Source: Hermatobates lingyangjiaoensis (taxonomy: Eukaryota; Arthropoda; Insecta; Hemiptera; Hermatobatidae). Taken from it: 64,000 bases of DNA. Below the pieces are notes generated by a model that had not been told where the DNA came from, made no database searches, and worked only from the letters and a program-made list of their open reading frames with translations. Below are positions 10,971-24,500 of the stretch, in pieces. A program made the translations under genes and the position numbers. The stretch covers positions 3,985,001 through 4,049,000 of the forward strand of contig JAPFBL010000068.1 of NCBI GenBank assembly GCA_026182355.1. The letters are read 5' to 3'. Each line of letters starts with the position of its first letter. Within the stretch, counting starts at the first letter, position 1.

Positions 10971-13900
10971 ACCGATGTAGTCTTGTTATTCTAAATGTTG
11001 CAAAATACTTCTTTCAAAGCAACGTTCTTAACAATGCTTTCCTTAAGGTGCGAGAAAAAGAACGCTTGTATTCATTATTTTTGACTTAAATATAATTAAT
11101 TTTAAATAATTACAATTTATAGAACTATAGAACTGAAATGTTAATTTGTAAATGTTTCTTTTGTTACACTTCTCATAAATGACTAGTTTATTTGTTTTTA
11201 GATTCTCTTGGAGTTATCAACTTTCGAAATTATTATTCTTATTTGGGATACATGCATTGGTTAAAAAGAAAGAAGTACACTCAACATGATTTTAAATTTT
11301 CTCTATTTATTTTTCTTTGCTTTCGATTGTATTTAATATCAAGAATAAATAATCCAGTCATTTTCAATAAAAAATTATAATTTAGAAGTAACTAACAGTA
11401 AAGAATAAATACTTAATACTACAAGATTTAAATATGGAAATGCTTTGTTTCTCGCTGAGGTGCCTCATCAGGACAAGAATGACACCTCTCGTGCATTCTC
11501 ACGATAATTCTGACTCTTCCACTAGAATACTCTATCACTGAACAATTTTAACAAAATAAATATTACAAAATAATACAACCTTACTGTGGTATCATAGCAC
11601 ATTCAGAGTCAACTTACACAAAATTATTTTAAGTTTCAAATTAAAAGCAATTGTTCAAATACTATTTTAACTGTTCAAAAGGGTTTTTAACTGAAATGGA
11701 AATAGAACTGAATATTGATGTGTAGGAGGGACGAAGGTCAGAGTGGTCTGCTCATTAGCGTATTTAAGCAGAGATGTGACTTTGTCCCTTGGTATCAGCA
11801 TAGATTTGTCTTTCTCAAACTGCAGGTCGTGATCTTATACAGGTGGGTCTCACAAATGCTTGCAAAATAGCTTTAGCTTGTATTTGTTGAAATTAATAAC
11901 CCAGTTAACAACTATGATGAAAAGATAAAATGATAAAATATAAGTTATATTTAAGTCATAAACTATTAATGTATCCAAATATCAGTTCACAGATAAATTT
12001 TGCTTTTCAAATGTTGAACATTTGAAATAGGGCATAACATGAAGAATTTTGAATAAACTGCCCTTCATTTTCATGTGGGACAGAGAAAGTCCTGAGGCTA
12101 AGGACGTCTAGGACGTGAATCAATAGCTTACCTATCTGTAGGGGACAGATACGTTCTAGAAGCCCTATCCTCATATATTTGTGTAGCAAATATTTAGTAC
12201 GTCTGATGTAGTATAACGTTAATAATTTGACTAGTTATTAGAAGGACAATATTGTCTTGTATATTACATTTAATTAATACTATCGATGTCACTAAAGAGA
12301 ATATCTCCACAGTTGTATTATGTATCTTTCATCTCAATTATATTCATTCATGATGCTATAGCCAATCTTTTATCTGAAGTTAGTCGCAAGTTCTGACTTA
12401 AAACTGAGGCATTAGAGTCTAATACTCTATACATTTTATAAGAGAACTGGTAAAATTAACATAGACTTTTAGAGGGAACTTTTAAGATTTTGTCCGTAGG
12501 AAAAAGTGGTAATGCAGCCTCCTTAAAGAGCCCTGCTCTAATGAATAAGTGTAAAGCATTATTCAAGATCCTCCCAATTCATCTCTTATGATTGCCTAAA
12601 TAAGGTTCTTGTTTTGATGCAAATCTTAAACACAGAGTATGCTCCAAAATGTGCAAACTACTTTTTCTGGAGGTATTATGATTCCTTTTACAAGAAACAT
12701 TTAGATGTTTCATTAATGAAGTCAATAGTTTTGTGTCAAACATCAAAACAACTATTTTGTCTAACAATATAGTACAAATAATATAAATTATTGTTAAAAC
12801 AATAGAAAATACGGAAATTTTATTTAAATTTCTTTTGAATAATTTCTTTAATAAAAATTTTTAATTTCTAATATTCGTTTTTCAAATAACCATAATAACT
12901 AAGGAGAGAGGGTACTAAATTAGTGAGGATTAACGTAAATAACCTCATAGGAAACAAGGGTTTTTTATGGATCAGTGGTCGGAATAATATAACTTGGAAA
13001 AATCAACAAAAGGTAATATTGATTTGGATACTGGTGTTTTGGGTTTGAAGAAAGAGCGATGAGAAGCCGAAGTTTTTAGTGGACCTGATTGCAGGGGAGA
13101 GTTAAGCAGCTGTATCGTCACATAGTTCAGTGCAAAGATAAAAAATATTTGCACTTGTTAAATGAATAACTCTTTTACATACTCATTGTGGAGTCATTTG
13201 CTACATTTTGACTACTAACAATGGAAACTCGACGAACAAGTCTCCATGAAAAAGAATTATTAAGGAGAAAATAACGTTCTTCAAGCAGACATATGTAGAT
13301 AGAGGAAATTCCCGATAAGCACATGCAACAATCCATGCTTACATTTTATTACATAACCAGCTTGCATGCTTTCTGGAAACACAATAAGTATCCAAAATGC
13401 GGTTTTTTTTTTAAATTTTATTTGAGTGAATAATTTCCCATTAATTTACTCATTATAAGGTAAATCTGTTTTTATTATCATTACCATTGTTAAATGGATT
13501 CATCTAATATTAATTATGAAAAAAACTCTTCACATCAAACGGTTAATTTCATTGTGAACGTTAATTACATTTTTAAAATAATTATCTTAAAAGTTTTTAT
13601 GTCAGTACCTAATCAGGAATAACTTGTACTACTCTCTTATAATTGTTGATATTACACATGAAATGATATAGTAAACACATGAAAGGCTTAAAAAAAGTGC
13701 TAAAATAAGTCGTAAACTTAATGGTCTAAAGTCTACTCTGGTGGAGTTTTAGACTTCAATTGTAACTCTGTTTTTATCATGCTAGTTGTGGTAACTAGAA
13801 ATTTTCTCTTATTGGACTGAGACTGGTATTGTTCAAGACAGCCTGCTTCCAAAAGAAGTGTCCTCTCTCTCTCTGCACCTCTCACTATTTCTCATTCTCT

Positions 13901-14083
13901 CAAATTCTCCCTATCAACCTAACTATCTCTTATGAGATGGTTCGTCTTGATTACTGTGGCGACAGAATTCTTAGTGAACAAGACTTTGTTCTGCCCGAAG
14001 CTGATTTGATTCCAAATCATCTTACTCCTAATCATATTGTCCTTTCAGAGTAACCTATAGTTACATACAATCACTCAAGTCAA
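10971..14083. other. 3' flank of the transporter gene, nothing recognised
   Basis: AT-rich with short chance frames. A weak hammerhead-like motif is on the minus strand at about 11449-11473 (CTGATGA, small hairpin, GAGAAAC). A short CT-rich block at 13857-13925 resembles the larger tract at 10440-10970. Confidence 0.5.
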
Positions 14084-14089
14084 TTTATT
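14084..14089 (-). promoter_or_regulatory. Candidate poly(A) signal AATAAA
   Basis: The plus strand reads TTTATT here, so the sense strand has AATAAA about 34 nt after the stop codon. That would make a very short 3' UTR. In DNA this AT-rich the hexamer is common, so it is only the nearest candidate; a polypyrimidine block lies further downstream (13857-13925). Confidence 0.3.
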
Positions 14090-14122
14090 TCAAATTGGAA
14101 ATTGAGTGGAGACAAATAATTT

Positions 14123-14400
14123 CTAAATATGTTGAGCAACATCTTCTGGGTAGACGACAGCTTGGGCTTCTTCGAGAGACAGACCATGGGTGTCTTTGAC
14201 GTAGCGGTGCAGAAGAGGAACGCTGAATAGAGTGGACGCAGTGAAGACGCAGAGGGAGATGCGCAGGTCCAGGCCAGTCACCATGGCCATAGTAGCGGTG
14301 TTGGAGATGAACCCCGCCGCCTGACTCAGCGCCGTCCCCAGCCCCTTGACGTCCTGGCGAAACAGTTCTGCGCCGATGAACGAGGGGAATGGGTTGATGC
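14123..14400 (-). CDS. Transporter exon 5: TM10-TM12, C-tail and stop
   Basis: 278 nt: two bases finishing the split Gly, 91 codons and TAG at 14125-14123. Acceptor TGTTCTACAG ends at 14401. It encodes INPFPSFIGAELF (family GPxPWxxxxEiFP), the loop QDVKGLG (family xxRG), TM11, TM12 and a C-terminal tail VKDTHGLSLEEAQ. The tail matches the family's PETKGxSLEEIQ with P and K changed, and is followed by about 13 residues ending AQHI. The short cytoplasmic tail is usual for Tret1-like proteins. Local GC is clearly higher than the flanks, as expected for a retained coding exon. Confidence 0.93.
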
Positions 14401-16353
14401 CTGTAGAACAGTAAATCACATAATAAAGCCCTTCCATCATATCAACAAGATAACATATTTACATCACTACAGGATAAAAACAAAATAGAAAACGTACTAA
14501 TTGCTCTGTGTTTCTTAAGCACAAAAACTAAAAAATTGATTTAGACGTACGTTTCTGTCCCTCTTTTCTACATTTACTGCTTCAAAAAATTTTCCTCAGA
14601 ATGTTGAAAAACTAAGAAATATATAACTAAAATTCAAATACCAATTTAAGAGCAATCAACATTATTCCGAACTTACCTTTAAAATCTTTGCTTTACAAAG
14701 AAAAAAGTTACAGATATTTACGCACTTTTTCTAAAATATGCTTCCAGTTAAACAAAAATTTCTTCTATTTAATAATATTAATAAATCCTATTTATGTAAC
14801 GCTTTATTTTTGAAATTTCCGTTATTTCTGAATTGTAGAATACCTGCACTAAGTCCTTAGTGGATTCAAATTTTGAATTGATGGTCATAAGCATAGATTT
14901 ATAAATCCATAATTTTTTTAAATGATAAATAAATAACAGTTTTCAATTTCACCAATGAAACAAATGATAATTAATATAAAAAGTTTAGTTTACATAAGTT
15001 AAACTTATGACTTATAATTTTAACAAATTTAGGGGTGGAAACATTTTATATGTCACCCTCAAAGAACTTTTAACGACGTAATTAATAGTACCGATTTCCC
15101 TCATGAGTAGCATGCCACACTGGGAGGTTGACCCATTAAAATGACAGAAGACAGTGGCAAAAATGAGGTTTTTACAACTGTCTGCATGACTTCGTCACTC
15201 AACACAAACACATACAATGTAAATTTATATGAATATCCGAGTAGCCTGCTTCATGTTGTTTCAGAATACATATGTTTTTGGGGGTAAATCACCAAAATCA
15301 TATTTAAGGATTTCATTACAAAGAAAGAGAAGTTTCAATTTAAACAAAAGTTAAATTAAATTGCTTAAAAGAATTAATAGATTTTGTTTATAATCTTGGT
15401 CAGAAATGCTAATTGGAGTAATAACTGTTAAGACAATAATTATCATTCTATGAACTTTACTAAAAGAAATTAAAAAAAGATCAATATTCATAACTTTCAT
15501 TAGTATACATGTTGTTTACGGCGAACGAGCTTTTCTCTTTTTCAACCAAAAACACTTGTAGGGAGATAGACCGCTAAATTTCTGACAGTTTATTTAATAA
15601 TTAATCAGTTAATTTTCTATGTTTGATCAAATTTAATTTTAATCACCTATACTTTCCTGTATTTTGTTGTATAATTGTACCAACGTAATCAAAAAGTGAG
15701 TTTATTTCTATTCCAGGACAATACTTTAACCGTGAAGTAGAAATTCTGCACTGATCAATACATATTAAATACCAACAAAGAACCTCCTATATACACTGGT
15801 CTTAATAAAAATTTTTATTGTCTAAATATATATATGTCAATTGTTTATTAAAAGAATGATGAAAGGAGGATATTTGAACTAGAGTTGTTTTCTATAAATA
15901 AAGTCCTCCATGATGGATGACTGGCTGGAGATTGGGGATATTGGTTTTCCGAGGCGCACTTCAGGCAGCCGACTGGTCTTGGTAGATAACAAGCCTCTCG
16001 CTTCCATGTATGTCAACCACACTTGAAGTAAACAATCTAGTTTCTTTCTTCCACCTTATATTTTGTGTATATACAAATATATCATAAAACTTAATATATG
16101 AAAAAGGAATTACAACTATAATTCATAAAAGTAAAAATTGCAGTGAACACCACCAGAGCGAAACACTTCTTAAATACAATCAATATTCAAATAACGGTCT
16201 ATTGTCAGAAAAATATTAGGTAAGAAGAGATGCCGTTTCATATTCTGATTTAACGTATCCTAATGATAACTTGGTAATTGATAACTAATGTCCTAAAAAA
16301 TAGTGATACTATGTGTTCGGTATGTTCTTATGTATAATTTTTAGTTTTATCAA

Positions 16354-16412
<59 letters not shown>

Positions 16413-19400
16413 GTAGCAGGACTTCATTTATACAAGTTCTATTAAAACCTATGCCTATTTACAGTTTTACACCTTTTCGAATTAATTTTTCCAATTTTTC
16501 TGACCTCTGACTTCCATAACTTCGGGACAAGATACATCATATATATATGCAGCTACTAGGTGCCCAACCACCAGCTACTCGCCAAGCCAACAGCCAGTCA
16601 CCGCACAGTATTCAGACCAGCAACACCTAAGATATGTATATGAGACAAAATGCCGTAGGGGAAAAATCCAAAATCAAAATGAAGAAAAATAAGCTCTGAG
16701 GCCTTCTTAACTATCTCGTCAGAGAGCTACTACAATAAAAATATATACATACTTGAAATGACAATCAACGTCCAACCACAATGAGAAATGAGAAAAAAAA
16801 GACTAAGAGCTCTCAACCGGAACAAGCCGTCTTCGTCAGAAGTTGGGTTTTTTACTCTGACCAAGATGGCTTGTTACGGTTGGAAGACCTTAGTCTTTTT
16901 TTCCGATTTAATATTGTAGTTGGATTTTATGAAGTTTTTAGCGATGGTTCTGATGTCGCTTTGAATTATCTGAAGTAGCTGTAGTATTTGTAGGAGTATT
17001 ATCTTTTTTGGTTTTCGATGTTAAAAATGCCCCTGTATTCAAATGACACTTTTAATTTAATATTTTTTTTCATTAAGTTTAAGTTAATTTTAAACAACGA
17101 AAGTATAGAAACTCAATGGCAGAATTTGAAGACCTCCCAGAGATAGCAAAATCATTTCACGGGCGACTTAGCTCTCCAATGGTTTTATCTCCTTGATGAT
17201 GGTCGTATGAAAAATAGATACTGTAAGTGAAGTTATGTGATGTGCGTGTTTCTTTAGTTTATTTTTCAACTTTCGTCTGAGTTGTGGATTCATCTTTCAT
17301 TAAATGTATATTTTTTTATAAACGTTTTTTAAAATATGTGTCAACCACCTTACAAGATATAACTCAAATAACTCAGTTCTTCATGTTCAATCGAACTGTA
17401 TATGCTAGAATATACAATTTTAAAATGGGACTACCTTGATGGATTAATGACTGACCATGTGAGATCTCAAGTAGAAATATGCTCCATATACATATAGATT
17501 CAATGGCAGTTGAATAGCAGTTGTATATAACTAGTGCTGTGGTATCTTCAAAGATGAATCAAGCTAGCTTTGCTAGTGAATTGGCATAACAACTACAATG
17601 ACACACGATGACTTTTTCTCCCGAAGGGAGAGCTGAAGAGAGATGTTTGCTCGGGTGAAGTTGTTGAGTGACGTCACGACAACTCTCGGGAACCCTGCCT
17701 CTTCAGTGGAGTGTCCCAGCTCCCCTGACCTATATTGTTAAAATAATAAATACGAGTCTACCATTCAAACTCAATACTACCCATTGTTCAAATCCAGCAT
17801 ATGTTTGGAAAACTCTATGGCACTCAAATCACCTTTTCATTATCTCAGATCTAACATGCAAGTGGTGTATTCACCACATCGTTACATTGTTGAGTCAGTA
17901 TACACAAACATAGACTCATAATTTCGTTTTTTTTTCTTATGAAACACTTTTCAAGCGTTTGTCCACCATTTACTGCGTGAGTGCATTGATTCTTACCTTC
18001 TTGAGCAGGTCATCAATATGATGGCTTTCTCATGGACAGTACGATGAATGAGTGCCACTTATGACTCTTTTTTGAACTCGTCAAGAAAGTTTCGATAGCT
18101 TATTGTATCACATGCGCTGGCTATTCTTCTGGGTACATTGCTGTACAATGTAGGATAATATCACCATTTCTTCGTGTATGCAGCCCCATAACATATCTCT
18201 GATGTACATTAGTCTTAGGTCTAAGTTTGACAGAGTTGGTCATCTTATAAGAGCGCTTAATCTGTCCTGTTATTTTTCCAGTAATTTTTAACTTGATAAT
18301 GAGTTATTTTTTTATTTTTTGCTATTTAAAAATAGTAGAAACAAGATACTACCTACTCTAGGTAGGAGGGCAGAAACCTACGCCATTTGCTATAATTTCC
18401 TAGCGTCAGATACACTAAGAAACTAGGCTACCTAGCTACTGTGACTAATATAGTGATTCTTATCTATCAACTATGGTAATTCCAAACCAACTTACATCAA
18501 AGAAAAGCAATCAACTCTTGACTCGTGCCGTTTCACACTGAATCTTGCAGGCTAATGTCCCAAAAGCTTTGTCTATCAGAATATAACATCTATTTATATA
18601 TATATTTTCAGCATCAACGCTAAAGGATTATGATGTCGCAATTTAGACGTTATAAGAAAGAATGAAGTAGATATTTTTTTAATGCAGCCAAATTTCTCAT
18701 GACAGTAAATCACCAGCCGTTGTATGCTTTGCTACTCACAAATCTAGTGTTTTCCAGTTTTTATCCATTTGATTTACAGTCAGTTAGTCATATGCTCATG
18801 ATAACAATAATTTATGGGTTTCATTTTAAAATCATGAAAGGGTTTCATACATTTATTTGTAAAATGATAGTTGTGATAATAATATTTGATTAAATCTTCC
18901 TTAGCTAAGGCAGAGGGTAACAGAGTGGCTAACTAAGCCATTTTTTCCACTATTTAACTTAAATAACTTAATAATTTATGTTATTTAAGGATATGTGTTA
19001 CCCAGACACATATTCAATACGACTCGGTACAACGGAGACGGGTGAAGCTCTATGAACACGTACTTTAATCCGTCAATGCTATTGATCTCTTGGTCTTAAT
19101 CATAATAACTATATTTTAATAAACTGTTTCTAGCTATAGGATAATATAGTGACGAACTAGCGATTGTTGCAACTATCAGACCTGTTAGAGTTCATAAGGT
19201 CTTCGAGTATTATATTTTATATGACTTAGTACTACGGATAAGGCTGGAAACGTGTGTGCGTGAGTCCGTCATTTGGTGTTAGGCTCGTGGTGGTTGTGGT
19301 TTCGAATCTAAGGTTGAATGAATGGAATGTGAAGCTGTCAGGGAGCGAATTACGCTTCCCACTGGCGAGCAACAAGTGGTGAACTAAAGCATTGCATCCT

Positions 19401-21527
19401 TTACCAGGGGGTAAGGATCAGTTTGTGGAAACTGTCTTCAAATGCTGATGCTCACTACTCTAGGCAACTAACATTTTATGGACTATGAGCACTGCTCAAA
19501 GTGAGTGAACTCCCCATTCTTCCTACATCCCCTTGCTGTTAGACGACTCATCTGATGACTGATTTAGTCTTCATCAAATATTGATGAAATGATGAAAACA
19601 AAACAGTTGTTTTGTTTTATGTTTAATATGAAGAATATGACATAAAAAGTGCAACATTTCAATGCGTTGATTAATTGTTTTTTAATATTGCATTTATTTT
19701 GGTACCAGTTGTCTTGCTAAGGATGATATTCAGTGGTGAAAAGATGGTTATCTAAGATTATCTAACATTAACTTATAATAAACCTAAAATACAGCCATAA
19801 ATAGATGATACTTGACATTTATATAGATTTTCCACTTTGAGAAAAACATGTGAGTTACATAGTCTACATTTTACACTATGTAACATAACATGTTACACTA
19901 TGTATCAGGAAAAGAAAATTTTGTATAGTCCGGCAAACCAAAACTACGAACTAGTTCTATTAGTTTAAATATTTTCATACCAATATATTATATTATACTT
20001 TTTGCTATTTATATAGGCGTAATCCTATAGATAATTTTTATTCCTATTAACTAAAACATAGATAGATTTTCAGTTAGTTTAGTCCCTAAATAAACTCTCT
20101 AAATGTACCCAACAAATTACGGTAGATGGAGTTAAGTAATGATATGTCTATAACATTTATTGACACATATTTATTTTGTTTTATAATAGAATTGTTGAGA
20201 AGTATATTGTTTTATAAAAATAGTTCATACGCGCATTAAAAATGTTTAGCGCAAATTATAATCGATTTCACACAGTGGGAATCTGATTCCATCTAAAAAC
20301 TTTCCTGCTTGGAAGCAGAGAAAAAACTGAAGACGGACTAAAGGAGATGGAGACGGAGTTATTTGCATTTATATGGGGTTCTCTTCTTAGGAATATAGGT
20401 TGGCATCAGCATAGATACGCAAAACCTGGTATGAGAAGGGAGAAAAGGAAGGGATTGAAGAAAGAGAGAGAGGGAGTGTGAGAGAGGTCTGAAGGAGTGA
20501 TATGTCCGTGGCTCATGTAGCAGGGTACGATATTTATGAGGGTCACTTCTGAGGCTGCAAATCTCTGCAAACAAGGGAATCCTCTGTTTTAATTACAAAC
20601 AGCAGAAAATCCAAGAGATCAATGAAGTTAATGTTTTGCTCTTGAGGTGTATGTTTATTTATATTCATGTTATGTGGTCATCTCACTATTACAGCCACCT
20701 TCTTAGGAGATGCATACTTCCAAATATTCATATTTTGAGAATTCCGTTGACATTTATTGATTAGCGAATTATTTTCTGCTGTTATTTGAATTGATATTTT
20801 TTGTTATCATAATTTTTGCCAAATAGATATTTCTTAAAACATAACTGTTATCTTACAGTGTAATGTATTTTACATTACATTATATTTTATAAATTGTTTG
20901 TGGTAATGTGTAATTTATTACTGTCCATTCTCACACATTAGTCGGTTATGGTATTGATTGATCAATATTAATACGGTTCGAGACGTACCAACAGTCCTAA
21001 ATAAACATGTAATCACAAATATCTTTAACGCAGAGCACCTGATTTACGATCAACATGAAATGAAGGAGATCTAATTTCATCAGAGAAATCATTCTCTCTT
21101 TGGGTAAGATCCAAGTACTTCGCGGTAATTCCTGAAAGAATTACTCCTTTTATTAAGTATTTACAAAGTTTGAAGCGTAATTCTCTTTCATTTTAATTTC
21201 AATATGAAATAATTTTTAATTCTTTTAACTTGAAATTGAAACATGACATATACATACATTTTTAGATTCGTGATAAATTGTTTCTTAAATAATCAATTAT
21301 AAATTAATGTTAAGTATAATTTATATTTTAATTGTTATTTTACAAAACCGACATTTATTTTTCGGTGTTAGAAAAATTGTACTTGTAGGGTGATAACCAA
21401 GATTTAAAACACAGTCAGTGTTTCACTCGAGTCCACTAACTCGTGGTGAAGTAAGATTGTTTAATTAAAAAATGTATTCTCTACACGTACCTCTTCATCA
21501 ATGTAATAGGTTATACGTGTGAAATAA

Positions 21528-21571
<44 letters not shown>

Positions 21572-24500
21572 TTTTACTTTTATACGAGGTGTATTAAAAT
21601 CAATTGACTTGATTGCACGTACCTTTTTTTTATTGAGCTTTTCAAATCTCCTAGCTAATTTCATTTCTTTAAGTTTGAGTTCATGTATAATATGAGCAAA
21701 GCTACTGTTAGACACTATTTATTATAAGTTAAAAACATATTTTTTTTATAAAGGAACACACGGCGACTAAAACTACTAGGAAGAACAACCCACCCATCAT
21801 AATTAATTTTGAATTTTTCACAATAATTTTTATAATTTTTGAAACCATACTGTAACCAAACTCAACTTTAGTGTAATTTTTCCTTTCTATTATGTTTACA
21901 TATCTGTTTCGTAAATAACAATATCAGAACATTCTGAAGATGGTTGAAGACAACCGAAACATGCTAGGAGATTTGAAAAGCTCAATAAGAAAAAGGTACG
22001 TGCAATCAAGTCAACTGATTTTAATACAATATATATATATATATATATGAATTAAACACCACAATAAACAAATATAAATTACAATGCTCTAAGACCTTTC
22101 GTTACAACATCATCAGAGCTAAATGCACCAAACAAAAAATATAATAACCAGTTAACCTGGTTGATTGAAATCAAGACTTCATAGTAATTAATTTATACTC
22201 GTTTATTGTGGTGTTTAATTCATATACTATATTATATCAAGGGTTATTGTTGATTATTAATTTATGTATATATATATATATATATATATATGAAAATAAA
22301 GATAAACACCACATCTTTCCCAATGTCGATATTTAAATGAAATTACTTATTGATTTGGCTATAAAGATAGAATGAAGTGTGTGAGCTGTCAAACAGAATA
22401 TTTTTCGTATTCGCCATTTGAATTCATTATCCGGTTGTGTCTCGGTTTAATGAACCTCTCTTCTCTCACGCATACTTGATTGATTGTACATTGTCTTCCG
22501 TAACTCCTAAATCTAATGCAGTTTTTAAAAATTATTCACTGAAAGAGCCATTGTCCATTTTTAAATTTAGTTCCAGAATATGGTTTTTGTTTATTTTCAA
22601 TAATATAATTCATCCTTTACCTAATCCTAAATACATGAATGTAATATAAAGATCCAAAAAACACGTTTCAGTTGTATTGAAAGACAATTTTAGAAATTAT
22701 GAATAAAGTTAGGGAAAAGGCGTTTTTGTGAAGACGTTGAGGTATGCTTTTAAGTCATTACAGTGTAAATGCCGAAACGAAATCAACTTTTCCAAATTCA
22801 AATAACTTTTTCCTTTCAGTTTTTTAAGCTTGATGTATTTATCATAGAGTTATGTATTAAAATAGAGTTATTTTTAAAAACTGTGGACTAGTTCAGTCAT
22901 TTAATCTTTTAAATAAGATTCTTACAGTTTAGTTTAATTTTTAAAGCGATTATTCTCATTAAGAAATCAAGAGAGTCAATAGGCCCTTCAATTACTTAAA
23001 CAGCTATTAACCCTTCAAATAATGTTATGATTACTATTTTTCATAAATGATATTGACATATTTAATGGTAACATTTTTGAGGATTTCCAAAACATTTATT
23101 TGAAACCCATAAGCCAATAATAGTTCATAAAAAAACAATACAAAGGGTAAAATCATATCGAATGGATAAATGAAAAAGGAAAGAGGATAAAAATGAACAG
23201 TTGAATTCAGTGCAAGGATACACGGTGCAAGTTTATTCCATACATTATTAAAAGTCAATACCACGTTTTGTTGTATATCTTTCTGCGAAACCTGTTTGGG
23301 AACATGTGCATCTTCAAGCGTTTCTTGATTAGAACTAGTTTCTGTTATAATCACTTATTATTTCTATTAAATTATTTTTTCTTTTGAATTACCTGGTAAT
23401 TGGTTTTAATTATTTGTACATAGTATTAGTTATATTTAATTTTTTCATATTAATGTTTTATGTGTGTTTTATATTTAACACTACGAGGCCAACGTGTATG
23501 TCTGACTCACGTATGGGATGAATGGAGCTTTACCCTTCTTCAACCTGTGGTTGACTGAATGGTTCAGTCAACTACTTTGTTACCTTTATCGATAGCTAGG
23601 GGACATTTAGTCAAATATAATTGTCATCACTAACACTTTACCTTTGACGAGCTAAACTGACGTGGCAATGGATTGCGCCATGTGAAGTCAGTAACTCATG
23701 TTTTAGACAACACAATGGTTAAGGGGACGACCTCCTTCTTGGAGGCTGCGCCAAGTGGGCAACTATGCTTATGTGTTCAACGACATTTCTAGTCCTTCAT
23801 AAATTAAAAACAATAAAACGTATTATTGAATCATACATAGTATTATTATACATAATTTATTAAGAATATTTTTAGTTTAAGTTGATATTAATTAAAGAAT
23901 ATGTTTAACATTAATGTTTACTTACTGTATAATAGAAAGATCTGTCACACATAAAAAGTTTATAAATACAAATATATCAGTTTAGCTTCAAAATAAAACT
24001 AGTCTTTCTCTTTATATTAACAGTTTTCCTTTTTCTTTTGTTTAAAATAGTCAAAAATTGACCCAAGACATGTGGAAAATGAATAATACAATGCATCAAA
24101 AAACAAATAATCCACCGATTACGATCTTAACATAAAAAATATAGATAATTAAAAGCAGAAACAAAAGAAGTTTTAGCTGTAAATAGCTTTTAAATAATCA
24201 TTCTTGGAATTTTGACATTTTATTTATAAATATGGCGAAATAATTATTTAACTCTACCGTACTTAAGAAGTTAAGGCTTGACTAAGTAATTGAGGTGATC
24301 AAGTTCTGTTTTCAAAGCTGCTACTCAGACATATGTCTCCATCTGATCTTTCATACCACTCCATATGTAGGAATGCGTAAGTGGACACATTTTTGACCAT
24401 ATTCTACTGCATTGGATTAAATAGTGTTCAAAATCACTGTATTAATAAGTTGATAACTTATATTCATCTGTATCTCAGCTGTTTGACAATTATAATATCA

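Noticed and set aside
10302..10994. Several overlapping frames of 104-117 codons
   Set aside because: All are Ser/Leu/Phe-rich products of the pyrimidine-rich tract; frames are open in parallel on the same strand, which real coding rarely shows.
23034..23354. 106-codon minus-strand frame
   Set aside because: AT-driven composition, no domain or motif recognised, no supporting splice or repeat context. An old mobile-element fragment cannot be excluded.
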